Part shown: one piece after another, positions 1 to 11,969 of the stretch
How positions within the stretch are numbered: the first letter of the stretch is position 1
Layout of the letters: each line of letters starts with the position of its first letter
NCBI GenBank assembly: GCA_034008185.1
Contig: CM067109.1
Span: forward strand, 29,730,885-29,794,884
DNA: 64,000 nt
Source of the DNA: Gorsachius magnificus
Lineage: Eukaryota; Chordata; Aves; Pelecaniformes; Ardeidae
Direction: 5' to 3'
Notes under the pieces: model-generated
What the model was told of the DNA's origin: nothing
Databases searched by the model: none
Seen by the model: the letters and a program-made list of their open reading frames with translations, nothing else
Translations under genes and position numbers: made by a program

Positions 1-1751
1 AAGGTATGGGACTCAGGTTTATTAATACCCAGTCATATATGTGCTTAGTAAGTCAAACCTGCAGCCATATCTGCCATCTTGACAATCAAATGTGTGTATA
101 GATTTAAAAGTTTGATCTTTTATTTAAATGCATGAAAAAGGACATTTTTCAAGTTACTAGAAAAATGCTTTTTGCTGCTTGAATATTTGCAATTCAAGAC
201 TATTATAATGTATTGTAGTTCTTAACCTACACTATTAATGCCAGTGGGAGCTTTGACAATAATTTGCAAGTAATAACCAGTAATTTTTCTATAAACAAAA
301 TGCAATGTGAACTCTGTTAATATTCTTTTGACGTTGTTTAAAATCTAATAAAAATTAATAAAGTAACTTTTGAAAGTGTTGCTGGAGTCTTGCAATGACA
401 GTATGCTACCTGACTCTTTAAATAAATCATTTCAGTAGGAAATACAGGAAGAATGTCAGTTACTGATCAGGTCTGTGGGTCCTCTTTCCAGTTATGGAGA
501 CTGAAAGCCATGATGGGTACAATAAACCTGTGTGAATCATCTAGTGAGTGATGGAAGTGGATTGCTTGGCAAATGAGAGCCTACAATACAGCAGAACTAT
601 ACCTCTAATGATTTATGGCAGAAAGTTGCCTGAACAGTTGTAGCTTCTGTCAGGTTTTTCAGTGTTATGGTTTTATATGTCTTATGCAAAAGCTAGAATT
701 AGGATTATTTGTGTTATAAGTTGTATAGATTTGTCTAGCTCTTTACAGGTAACTAGCAAATTGCCATTTTTTCCCCTGAAAAAGAATAGTCTATTTCTAG
801 TACCCATTGTTTCTGAGGATGAACAAGCAAATGGTACTGTTTATTAGTAAATTCTTTCTTTAGACAGGTGAATGGTTTCCTGTCCCACTGAAAGCTGCAT
901 GTACTTACTGATCTGATTTCATGTTCTAGATAAACAGTTATGAATGCCAGCGTCCATAAGCAATCTTTGGCTGTAGGTTAGTAGTTAGTAATTAATTCAT
1001 AGCCAACTCCCCTGTTCTTTTTACTGAAAATAAGTTCCTCGAAAATTTGATATCATAATTTATTTACATTGTGGATCAAGCATGAGAATTAATCAAAGGC
1101 ATGGTAGAAATTCAGCCTCAAATTAAGCTTATGGATAAACATGAGAGGCAGGCCAGTTGGGGCTGAAAAATCATTACTTTTGCTTTGCGTTAGTTCCATG
1201 TTTTATCTTGCTGCAAATAAATTGCTTTCAAGAAACTGATGCAGTGATTACCTTTATTTATGCTATATTTAATTAGAAAACTACAGAGCCCATACGGACT
1301 CAAAGGTGTGCTGCAGATTTTCTTGAGATCTATGAGCAAAGTTTCACCTTAGATTTGTTTGACTGGAAAAGCCGTGAATATCTGTTAGGCCAAATTTAAC
1401 TACATACTAACTTACGTTGACTGTGGTCCAGTTTGTTACTTTTAAATACTCTTTTGATACCGATGTCTGTGCAGAGCAGCAGAATATAGGTAATTATTAT
1501 TTTGGATTTTTTTAGAAACGTAGAGTGCTAAGTTCTATGAGAAGCAGAACAAATGAACCTGGATTTCCAAGGGATTTGTAATTGGCAACTGATTAATCTT
1601 ATGAAACCCGTGATATATAGTGTACGTTAAAACACCAGTGAATCTGCAAAGGGTGGAAGTCATCCCTGCAGAATGGGTTCTCTGGTGTCTGATAGGGCAA
1701 CAGACTTGGTTAAAGCTTTCTTATGGTTCTTTCTTATGGTTTGTACGCATC
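1..1751. other. MCC long-isoform intron, no recognisable feature
   Basis: AT-rich, CpG-poor DNA without a convincing exon, RNA gene or recent repeat. The one short open frame here (662-847) has no recognisable domain and no exon-like boundaries. It is assigned to an MCC intron only because it lies upstream of the + strand MCC exon at 12664, which needs earlier exons that are not visible in this window. Confidence 0.5.
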
Positions 1752-2487
1752 ATCATAGAATCATAGAATGTTTTGGGTTGTAAGGGACCCCTAGAGGTCA
1801 TCTAGTCCAATCCCCCTGCAGTGAGCAGGGACACTGCTAACTAGATCAGGTTGCTCAGAGCCCCGTCCAACCTGACCTTGAATGTTCCCAGGGATGGGGC
1901 CTCCACCACCTCTCTGGTCAACCTGTTCCAGTGTTTCACCACCCTCATTGTAAAGAATTTCTTCCTTATATCCAGCCTAAACCTACCCTGTTTTATTTTA
2001 AAACCATTACCCCTTGTCCTGTCACAGCTGGCCCTACTAAAAAGATTTTCCCCATCTTTCCTATAGGCCCCCTTTAGGTACTGAAACACCCGGTCTATGA
2101 CATCACCTGGCGTATGACAGTCCCAACACTCTGCGCCTCCCAAAACACACGTTCCCCCCCAAAACACATAGCTCTGCACTTCCATGACACGCACATCGCC
2201 CCCCCACTCCTGTCTCCATCCTCTAGGTCCTTCACCAGCTTCGTCACCCTTCTTTGGATGCACTCCAGCACCTCAATGTCCTTTTAGTCAGGGCCCCAGG
2301 ACTGAACACGGCATTCAAGGTGCAGCCTCACCAGTGCCCAGTACAGGGACACAATCACTTCCCTACTCCTGCTGGCCACACTATTCCTGATACAAGCCAG
2401 GTCGCTGTTGGCTGCCCTGGCCACCTGGGCACACTTGTGTTGCATGGGGTTGTTGTGACCCAGGTGCGGAATTGGCACTTGGCCTTG
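1752..2487 (-). mobile_element. CR1 LINE 3' fragment (ORF2 C-terminal part and 3' end)
   Basis: The lower end begins with two copies of ATCATAGA-type octamers, which is the reverse complement of the CR1 3' terminal repeat, so the element reads on the minus strand. Minus-strand frames from about 2490 down to 1841 resemble the C-terminal end of CR1 ORF2. One has the pieces [11 protein letters not shown] and ALVR, and another has CDRTRGNGFK, FRLDIRKKFFTMRV and a terminal LDGALSNLI. The frame shifts between the two pieces, and the segment normally between NNPMQ and CAQVA is missing, so this is a dead, 5'-truncated copy. The upper end stops exactly where the LTR begins, implying that the retrovirus inserted into it or recombined with it. 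Confidence 0.93.
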
Positions 2488-3052
2488 TGTCATGGTCTAA
2501 CCCTAGCCAGCAACTAAGCCCCACCAAGCCACTCGCTCACTCCCCACCCACGGTGGGATGGGGGAGAGACTCAGAAGAGTAAAAGTGAGAAAACTTGTGG
2601 GTTGAGATCAGAACAGTTTAATAACTGAAATAAAAGAAAGAAAAATCATAGTGGTGGTGGTGGTAGTAATAACAACAACAGAAATAGTAATATACAAAGC
2701 CAGTGTTGCACAGTGCAGTTGCTCACCACTTGCTGACCAATGCCCAGCCCTTCCCTGAGCAGCAACACTGCCCCCCAGGCAACTCCCCCTAGGTTATATA
2801 CTGAGCATGATGTCATATGGTATGGAATATGCCTTTGGCCAGTTGGGGTGAGCTGTCCAGGCTGTGTGCCCTCCCAGCTTCTTGTGCACCTGGCAGAGCA
2901 GGGAAAGCTGAAAAGTCCTGGACTTAGTGTAAGCACCGCTCAGCAACAACTAAAACATCAGTGTCTTACCAACATTCTTCTCATCCTAAATCCAAAACAC
3001 AGTACTATGCCAGTGACTAGGAAGAAAATTAACTCCTGCCAAAACCAGGACA
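2488..3052 (-). mobile_element. Endogenous retrovirus LTR (avian, read on minus strand)
   Basis: A 565-base block starts TGTCATGG and ends CCAGGACA, so it has the TG...CA ends of an LTR. Read on the minus strand it starts TGTCCTGG, has a TATATAAC box (complement of 2793-2800) and, about 180 bases downstream, an ATTAAA polyadenylation signal (complement of 2617-2622), in the U3-R-U5 order expected. Simple GGT/AAC-type trinucleotide tracts lie inside it (about 2650-2680). The sequence resembles an LTR family I remember as abundant in songbird and other neoavian genomes. I cannot assign the exact family or the retroviral class. I see no matching 5-6 base target duplications at its two edges, as expected if 3053 onward is still element. 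Confidence 0.85.
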
Positions 3053-3610
3053 GTATCTACCCCCTATTCTAGGGCATCTACGTCATGCCCAGGTCCCACA
3101 GGTTCTAATACATTCCAATTAATCACCATCACTCCTGTGAAATATACACATAGCTATCATCCCCTTAGTCTATGGGCCATCCCTCTAAAATGTCCATTGA
3201 GTTTATTTAGTCCATTACTTTGGGCTTCATCTGTCATAACAGTCCTTCTGGGCAGCAGAGGTGGCGTGTGGTGTTGGATTGTTGCATGCTGAAGCCAGTT
3301 CTGGTTCCATCACAGCTGCACTTTGCTTGGTTTCATCAAAGTCCATTCTTCATTAATCTGGACAATTTCCTGACCTCCTTCTTCCATGTGTGGAGGGTTT
3401 TTTTCCTCCCCCCCCCCCCCTTTTGTGTCTAATCAAGGTTGAGCATGGCATCACATTGCATTATCTTCCTCAGCAAGAGCACTAACAGAGCCTATCATCT
3501 CTGTGCTTTCCACAAAACTTACAAGAATTTTGTATATTTGAGGCTTTGACACAACTACCAAATGTCTTTGAAATTACCAAAGAGCTTAAAAAATTGCAGG
3601 GAAGGGGGGA
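3053..3610 (-). mobile_element. 3' internal remnant of the same endogenous retrovirus
   Basis: Directly beside the LTR, the minus strand reads AATAGGGGGTAGATAC, a G-rich purine stretch placed where a polypurine tract should lie upstream of a 3' LTR. The next roughly 550 bases resemble the non-coding internal 3' part of the same avian element from memory. No gag, pol or env domain is visible and the frames are short. A run of 13 C lies at 3408-3420. The outer limit is uncertain, and no second LTR is seen, so the provirus is truncated or rearranged. The alternative is unrelated intron sequence past about 3070. Confidence 0.45.
3408..3420 (+). repeat. Poly-C run (13)
   Basis: Thirteen consecutive C residues preceded by a T-rich stretch, within the probable retroviral internal remnant. 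Length is likely polymorphic and prone to assembly error. Confidence 0.9.
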
Positions 3611-4604
3611 AGACAGACCGACCAGTGGGCAGAACATGCCTACGGGGGAAATGCAGGAAGCTGCCCTTCTTGATAGCTGCTGCTACCAAGAGTCAATAGA
3701 ATGGTTGGCCCAGGCACAAGCATGGAGCTGGCACCTGGTCCTTGGGCTTCTTAGCACCACAGAGCTCTACAGAGCACCACAGCTCTGGCTTGTTCCAGAG
3801 TAATGTTAATGCACAGCTAATGTTGTCCATGCTTGTTGGTCAATGCCAGTGGCAAGACATGAAGCTGTGCTTGCCCTGTGGAGTATGGGACTGACTTACA
3901 GCATCACTTCAGCACTTTTGTCCCAATCTATGCTTTCTACACAAACTGCAATAAGCTTGAGAAACCAAAAGGGTGCAGCTGGGATTTTCAGAGGCCATGC
4001 TTCATTTGGCCTGGGGATGAGCACTGTGACACATCTCACTCTCTACCTCTTGTAAAACAAGGGTTGCCTGTCAGCACATTTCTGCTTGCCCTCTCCTGAC
4101 TTACGTGGTGACGTGCTCTTCACACTGCCCACTAATATCACCAATGTAGGTCTGACATACTACGGTTCATAAAGCAGCAAGCAGCAAAATGACAGTGACA
4201 GACAACAAACTCAGGATGTTTTGTTTCTTTGCTTTGGTACACATGAGTTGAAGTCAGATCCAAATTGAGATTGTCTTGAGTGGAAGATAATCCAGGGGGG
4301 GAGCTGATTGTTCACATATAGAGAAAATTGCTATGTGAGAGAAAAGAATTTGTCAAAAGTACAGTGTGTACAGTACAAATACTGTACTTGGAAGGTGTGT
4401 TGGGACTTATCTAGCTTCTTATGATTTCAGGTTTTATGTGCCCTTTTTCCTATTGCTGTATACACCCCTTTTTACTAGAAATTATTAATTTCCAGGAAAA
4501 AAAGGATTATTGTCTCCCTTATTGTAAACTTCAAAAGAAATATTAGATTGAGTTCCTGAATACAGTGCAGTTGTTAGCCATTAGTGTTCTGGCAAAGTTT
4601 AGTC
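3611..4604. other. Intron sequence, nothing recognised
   Basis: The two overlapping frames near 3843-4099 and the frame at 3546-3803 are open by chance in slightly GC-richer DNA. I see no domain and no splice-flanked exon. Part could be further decayed ERV or older repeat, which I cannot support by eye. Confidence 0.4.
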
Positions 4605-4705
4605 TGGTAATTAAACAACACCTGGGTTCTGGGAGACCTTGGTTTCTAGACCGTTGATAAGTCATTCCCATCATCCATTTATTGTGTCTGAATGGAGAAA
4701 ATGGT
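4605..4705 (+). repeat. Possible MIR-type SINE fragment (very weak)
   Basis: The order CCTGGGTTCTGGGAGACC, then ATAAGTCATT, then TCTGAATGGAGAAAATGG loosely follows the MIR core (cctgggtt... aagtcactt... ctgtaaaatgg). Similarity is low and could be chance, so treat as a hint only. Confidence 0.25.
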
Positions 4706-7700
4706 TGTCATGTCTCAATGATAATTTAAAATCATTTCAGATTCAAGGACAGGTGTATGAAGGTGTCATGGATAGTGTGCTTTTTTTGTTTTCTGTTCCA
4801 TCATTTCCTATATGGCCAATGCCAGTCTGATAGCAAGTACCGAAACCACAACAGTTTACAGATATGCATTTCTACAGCAATTGAAATAAATTTGAAGAAG
4901 GTCATTTGACTGAAATTCCTCCAATATTTGTTAATATACATGGCTTGGGCTACTGGTTTAACAAGCCCGGCTTCTTCATCCACAAAGCTGTGTTGCATGA
5001 CTGGGAAATTGTAATGAGAGAAACTTTTTCTTTCACGAGACATAGCACTGAATGTTTTACTTTCTCAAGACTTCATAAAGAATGAGTTACCTGATACAAA
5101 CTTTGATTGCCTACTTTATGGTTTTGTTCTTGGCAAACTCATTCTTTTATCTGTCTGAATTTTCATGTGGGCATTCAGTTTATTTCTTTCTTAAGATTTT
5201 AGGTAGTTTTTATACTTGGTAAAAATCTGCTTAAAAAAATACGTCATGGAGTATAAAAAAATCAAAATCCAAAAGCCTAAAAAAAGAGATGCTGGCATTA
5301 CTTTAGTGAGTGAGAATGCTGGTTAAGTTTCAAACTATTCTAATGTCTTTAAAGATGCATTTAAGTATTTCCTAGATGTACTGTATAGTTTTATGCTATA
5401 GTAAGTCTGGCATCACAAAATTCCAGAATTCCTGAATTCTGAATGCACCAGTATTGAGGATACTTCAGTGAACCGGAAATACAGTTGAGGTTTTGTGATG
5501 ATTTGAAGAAACATACCAGTAGAAAGTGAGTATGTTGTAACTGTAGTTCAGGGACACAGGCTAGATGAAGCATGAGTTGAGTTGACTGCGCTTGGTGTCT
5601 GTACTATGCTTACAATACGCACCTAAAAGTGTGCGTGAGCCTTCAGTGGGCACTGAGAAACATAACTGGAGAAGATTTATTTTATTGAGTTATGTCTACA
5701 AGAGAATTCTTGTCTATTTTACTAGTTCTATATGTTCTCAAAGGTAAATAATTTTTCAGTCAAATCTTGACTTCTCTTTCCATTTCTTCTTTGTCATATT
5801 TTCATGCCAAAACCATGTTCTGTTAGGTCATTTGTTTGATACTGATGAGTATATTTGTGATCTCTGAAATGCTATCAAGCATGTGCATTTTATGTTCCTA
5901 GTACTAGTAAAGGCATATAAAATGCTGCTCATACTCTTTCGAAGTATACTTTCTTGGCATAGTATCAAAGAGTTCTGGAGCTTTTTGTTCTTAGAGGGGT
6001 TTAGCAAATACTAAATCTAACCAAAAATTATCAAAGTTATCAGATGTATTTTTCTGAGATGTTCAAGACTTTTCTTTTTTAGAGCAAAAATTATTGATTT
6101 GGTTCAATTTTCCTCTTAGATGTAGTTTCATGAAACAGATTTCTCCCTTGGAGTAAGTTGCCTTAGTTAGTCAGGGTGGGGTACACTTGTGGCTTCCTTC
6201 CCTTAAAGCTTGTTATCCTCACTTCCAATCCTAAGGAGAAAAGGACTGAAATAACATAACCTAACACAGCACCTTCTGTGTTCATCATCAAACCAGATAA
6301 GGGTCTGGTGGGAGGAACGAGACCTAGTTAGTGATCCCACAGACCCGTGTCTTAGAGATTCCTTATTTCCCATAACTGCTTCTCCCCTAGCAAATTATTG
6401 TCCTCTGCATTACTGGAGAAGAGTTGCAGAATGTTCCGGTGAGAACTTTCTCTAAGATTGAATGCTAAGTTGAGAATGCATTAAAAAGTATGCCTCTGCA
6501 GACTTTTTTTTCCAAAAATATAAAGGCTGCTCTGAATTCTCCTAGAACTTGTAATGGATGTTTAGCAGGCAGCTTTCTGTATTTTAAATAAACATTCTCA
6601 CCTACCTGTGGATGCGAGTATCAGTCATTACCATCACTCTGTTGCCGTGCTATCATTCATATTGTTTTGTCATCTGATGCAAAATAATAAATAGGTTTTA
6701 AAGTGTGTTTCCTGTTGAATAGGAAAGAGTTACTCTAGCAGACAGGCTTCAGATGTGGATGTGTACCAGGTGATAACCATGGACAGTGAAACTGGAGCCT
6801 TTGGTCTTTGATTCCTGTATGGGAGTGGTTTGCTGACTTGCATAGAGCCTTTTGGGGTTATTTTGTGGTTTTAAGTAGGTTCCATTCCAGACATAAACAG
6901 TTCTACCAGAAGGTTTTTGTGAACAAAAGAGCTATCCCCACTCCACCATTAGTTTCCTATAACTCTTCAGGGAAAAATATCACAGACAGCAGGATGTGAG
7001 AGAAAACACTTGTTTTCCAATGTGTTACAGAGAACATTGGTGTTGCAGAGACACAGGATGTTATGTGGGAAACAATGGAAATAGTTTCAGTAAGCTCCAA
7101 ATATGACTGTAATTTTCACTTCTCTAGTCAGGTTGGCTTACTATAAAGTTGATCTCTCTTTGGAGCATGGCTTCTTCTCAGTTGTTTTATTTACCATACT
7201 TCATATGTTCCTTGAGTGAGCCAAGCTCTCTTCAAGTTCTAAATTTTCTTTAAAGTGCCTTTGGCCCTGTAATTTTTGCGTCAGCTTATGGGAGTTGAAT
7301 GTCTGAATGTCCAAAGACTTATTTTCCATTCCTCTTGGTTTCCTGCCCTACACCCCATTTTTTATAGCTAGGCCTGCTCCTTGACCTCTCTGTCCACTGA
7401 CTATTAAGTGCAAAATGACTATTCTTTGTTCATTTGTTTTTCCCGTCATTCAGTAGTGTTCTTAACCACCAAAACCATTATTGCTGAAGTCAGTAGGAAG
7501 CTTTGAAATGCCTAGTGCTTTTCACAATTCTCCCTGTTGTTGTCATTGAATAATAGAATAAACACTCAAAATTCCTGCTGTTTTTTATAGGTTTTCACAT
7601 TTTAACTGTTGAATGAAAACTTAGCAAAAAAAAAAATAATGTTGAAAAATAGCCACTCTTCTGATAAGATAATGCTTTTGGAATACAGAAGGATTCTGTC

Positions 7701-10700
7701 CTTGGTCAATCAGAACCTGAATTTTGAATATTGAACAAAATGGAAGTGGAAAAGGGAAGAACTGTCTGGCTCACCTTAAAAAAACTACAAAGTTACTAAT
7801 TGCTTAAATCTGTAACCTGTTTATGCCTATTGAGTGATCCAGCATGTGAAATGTGATGGTAGAATCAGATGGACTGTATCGCCAGGAATTGTCATATACA
7901 TGTAGTTAGGCGTGAAGAAAATGTTTTTATGCGACTTCTGATTACAAAATCATGGCTGATTGGAATAGATTTTGATACCAGAGGCTAACGCTGAACTGAG
8001 AGGACTTAACTCTCTGCCCGCTCAGCAGTAAAATCATCATTCTAGAATGAAATTTCTCCCAGAAGCTGCGAAGTATGCCCAGCACGCATTAGATTATGTG
8101 TTAAATGTCAGAGTTCCTCAAATCAGTTTAAGTAACTATATGTCACTAGTACCTCATGAAAAACAGCAGACTTTGAATCTCTGCTGTTAAGACCCTCCTC
8201 ACTGAGTGAGTGATGTGACCTAGAGGCTGGTTGTGCTCATAGGGTCTTACGTTGCTGACTGTCTTCATGTTTGCCATTCATAAGCCAGACTCATTTGAGA
8301 AGCTGATGTAGGGCTAATCTTACAGTACCTCGCTGCTCCTGATATCCCAGATCCTTTCAGCAACTAACACATCTTCAGGTGGGTTATCGTTCCTACTCTG
8401 TGAGCGAAGATGAAATTGCATAATGCTTGGTCTGTCAGCATAGCCTGGTAAAGTTAACCTTTACCCAACCAAAAAGCCTGGCTGTATGGGTAGACTTGTA
8501 GTTAAGGTTAGCACCTGCTTCTCTGCTGCAGAGTACAAAGCTTCTAGGCAGAGTAGTTAGTGGAGAAGATGCAGTGCCATTTTATTTCAGATCAGCATGG
8601 CACCAGTACCAGAAAACTGTGGTGTTCTTGAGTGCTTTGCAGGTGATAAAGGAAGATTAAGCTAGCAAGAAGTCTCAATGCAGATGGGCAAGGTATCCTA
8701 TCAAAGTGATATTTATCAAGGGGATTGATTGAAGTTACTTTACACAGCTTTGGTACAATTCACCAACAGAAATTTTATCTGTGATTATGGAATCTTGTAC
8801 GTCTATGTGTCATCAAACTAAACTGTCCTTTGTTTTTCTTACATGTGATATGTCAAAGTTTAAATAATTGTAAATTGTAAGGAAATAAGTAAAAGCTGGG
8901 GCTAACTAAATAAAAAAAAAATCTTTAAATAAATGTTTCAGACAAGATTTAGGTTGCCCTGCTGTGATTGACCTGACTGCTGCTAATGGATCCATGTATG
9001 CTCAGGTGCTCTACTCATCTACTCTACAAAAGGCTAGAAACAAAAACTTCCTATTAGGTGCTGAATATTTGCTATAACATGAATTTCACCCAGAATTAAT
9101 TGCAAGGTAAGAGAGGGAAGTGCTAGTAGTGCTAGGAAGGCACTTAAAAGCGTACTTGTGTAGAAGCTTGTATAGAATCAGAAGCTTCTATACTGCACTT
9201 TTAGAGAAGTTTGATGTATCCAATCAGTCCAGAAAGGATTGATTTAACTGTCTTCCTCTGGAATTGAAACGTTACATATATATTTTGAAAAGAATTACAT
9301 ACTCTTGTATTACTTGGCTGGTACAAAGATTGTGCAACTCTTTTTTTTTTTTTCTTTTTCTGCTTAGTATTTGTAATAACATAAATTCTCTGGCATGCTT
9401 TTTACCTGGGGATTTTCATGAGAATAATTTTGTTTCATTTAATACAGAAATGATTGTAAGTGTAGAGCAACAGGGAAAACTACTTTGGGATGTGTGTCGT
9501 TCTGTTAAGACTAATTCTTAAATACATGTTTAGGAACTATAGATTCCTAGTTATCAGGTCAGCTATCAGCTTTTGGTGGTCATACCTAATGATCACTTCT
9601 TTATGATTACTGCAGTAAGAGCAAGAGCTGTATATTAATTATAGCAACATAGAAGAGTTGTATGTTAATTGCTTACAGAATTTGCAGTTACAACTGGAAT
9701 CTCAGTTTTGACAACTCCAGAGTTTCCCTGCAGAGCTGAGACTTGAAAGGTGCATGACCCAGGAGAACAGCATCTTAACAGCCAGGGTTTTGGAATCTGT
9801 TGGGAAAACAGTGAGCGAATTTAGAAATTTAGGGTTAAACCCAAAATAAAATACTGGAAGTGCCTTCCTCTGTAACAGTCATCTCTCCCTGCATTTTTTG
9901 TATGTATGTTTTAAATCAGGAGTACAGGGTTGAACTCTTAAGAAGAAGTTGGGTTAAAAGTACAGTCATAAAACCCCAATCTTTCCTGGAGTGCCTGATG
10001 CATCTGCAGCTGACAGGTGACTTCTGAGCCAGCTGAGCGTTGTGAGTGCTTCCAATCCAACAGCAGATGGTGCAGTCTATGAAGGCCACTCAGGCCTTCA
10101 AAAAAGCTACTGTTGTTAATCAAGTGAATGTGAAAGCTTTTTTGCAGAACAGTGAGTAATAGAAATTCGGTGCATGTACTCTGAAGTATGCGCCATACTT
10201 GGCTCTGTAAAAACAAGAGTATCTGTATGACCAGCTCTCTTAGTTCTGTGGCTGTGCCTGTACAGGTGGGAGCTGTTTCCCTGTGGTGTTCTCAAGCCTG
10301 GGAGTTGGCTGAACTGATCCCCCGTCTCCCTCAGGCTCCCAATACATTTCTGCTGCTTCTGTGAGCTGCTGGGTTTATTTTGTTTTTTGCTGTACGGTGC
10401 ACTGTAGCCACAAGAGGGCGGGGGTACCGGACACTGTGCACAGTCGCTACACGTAGTACAGGACACACAGCATAAGATATTGCTGGTAGCAGTGTCTTAG
10501 TTCCACTGTGCTGGAGAGCTTGCAGCGTGCGCTCAGATTAAGTACAATGGTGCATGCTCTTGGTGTAGAGGTAACTGAATGAATCTTTACTTGTGGTAAT
10601 GAATCGCGGTAATTATATTGGTATAAAATGTAATTATTTTTTTGTTTTGTTATTTGCTACTTAGGTGTTTAAAGAGTAGCATCTTCTCATTATGGTAAGG

Positions 10701-11084
10701 CAGGGAAACCACCTCTGGGTTTCCTAGGTTGGTTTGCCACAGGGAACTGCTTTACAGGGTTAGATTGTTTACAGGTTAGATTGTTGACCTAAAGCTACAG
10801 ATTAGGTCTTGGTTCCCTTCTGTCTAGTTTTCTATCTGCACTTTACAGCTTCAAGTTTCTTGGCAAGGTGGAGGCATTCTTCTAATAGTTCATTATATAG
10901 TTTATTGTTTCTCCCTGGCATTATACTGGATAAGTAATAACCACTGATTAGTAAATGCTCGCTTAGAATGCTAATGAATATTTGAGAACTAGCTCATAAA
11001 AAGGAAAAGCTTTCAAACTAATAGGATGGTGTTACAGACAATTACTTACGGTTTGATGATTGCGTGGTGGATTCAAGAGTTTTG
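4706..11084. other. MCC intron, no gene seen
   Basis: AT-rich intronic DNA. The longest frames (for example 9938-10216 and 10116-10466 on the minus strand) show no family signature. Small items noticed: a perfect 8-base inverted repeat CAGAATTC-CT-GAATTCTG at 5424-5441, a T13 run at 9341-9353, overlapping small inverted repeats around HindIII-like AAGCTT sites near 9161-9195, and a CTCF-like motif at 10408 listed separately. No tRNA-like or rRNA-like sequence was seen. Confidence 0.5.
10408..10420 (+). promoter_or_regulatory. Candidate CTCF binding motif
   Basis: CCACAAGAGGGCG fits the CTCF core (CCASYAGRKGGCR) at all but one position, an A where C/T is usual. It sits in a short GC-rich patch (10400-10440) in otherwise AT-rich intron. 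A motif match alone predicts binding poorly. Confidence 0.4.
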
Positions 11085-11225
11085 CTCTAGTCTGTAGCTC
11101 TGGATTCTGTTCTGACTTTTCTATTAACTTAGAATGTGTGCTTGGACAAGTCACTTAGTTGTTTTAATCTTCATTATGCTACATATGAAATTTTACAGTG
11201 CTGCCCAGGGTTATTAAATAATCTA
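11085..11225 (+). repeat. MIR-like ancient SINE fragment
   Basis: From GCTCTGGATTCTG through CTTGGACAAGTCACTTAG, then a CTTCATTATGCTACATATGAAA stretch and CAGGGTTATTAAATAAT, the sequence follows the order of the MIR consensus: CTCTGG, GGGCAAGTCACTTAACC, CTCATCTGTAAAATG, GGGTTGTTGTGAGGATTAAAT. Divergence is high, as expected for a repeat predating birds. Boundaries are approximate. Confidence 0.5.
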
Positions 11226-11969
11226 GTATTTACCATGGAATGTTTTGCCATAGGAAATTGTTGAGCCTAAAACATAACAAGATTTTAAAAGGAGTGGGAC
11301 AGCTGTATGGGAAGCAGAAGCACCCAGGGATGAAATGGCTACTGATAAAATAAGAAAATTTTGTTAAAACTTTTTTTACAGTTTAAGCCTGTCTCTAGCT
11401 GTAGGGAATTGGAAGGATTGTACATTGAGAAACAGCAACCCAACAGCTTCATGATACAGAACCTTCCTCTGAAGTGTTCATTGTTTGTCACTAGCTACAT
11501 GATCATATTCTTGCACTGATTTGTAATGAAACACCTTGTGATTTAAGTGTCTCTGAAACTTGAACTGAAACAAGCAATCCTGAGATAGTAAGAAAGGCAT
11601 GCTAACATAAAAAGTGGTGAACTGTACAGCTAGAAGATTGATGTATTGTGTTGGTATTCAGTAAACAAAGAGAGGTGAATTATGGTTTTCCTCTGTTGTT
11701 CTTTGATCCGTACTGCTTTGCAGTCTGACATAGTAACTGACGCTTTCATTCAGAAGTCCTTAGCTATTGTAAATTACACCGGGTTTAGTCTATACTAAAT
11801 AATGTATGGGAATACTTCTATTTTTCTTTCTGGATCTTGTAATTTAGTAAATGATCTGTGCATTGAAAATGTTATTACTTCTTTTTCTTTCTGGTATTGT
11901 TAGCATGTGCAAGATGGGGAGTAATGGTGGTGGAGCTATTTGCTTTTTTTCTTTCTGGAAAAGACGAGC
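11226..11969. other. Intron sequence, nothing recognised
   Basis: AT-rich intron between the MIR-like fragment and the CR1 copy. The frame that starts at 11851 only becomes long because it runs into the CR1 element. No exon or regulatory element is supported here. Confidence 0.5.

Noticed and set aside
1841..2493. Minus-strand protein frames of 140 and 69 residues
   Set aside because: They are remnants of CR1 ORF2, not host genes.
2652..2690. Simple trinucleotide repeat as a separate microsatellite
   Set aside because: The tract is part of the LTR family itself, so it is described with the LTR.
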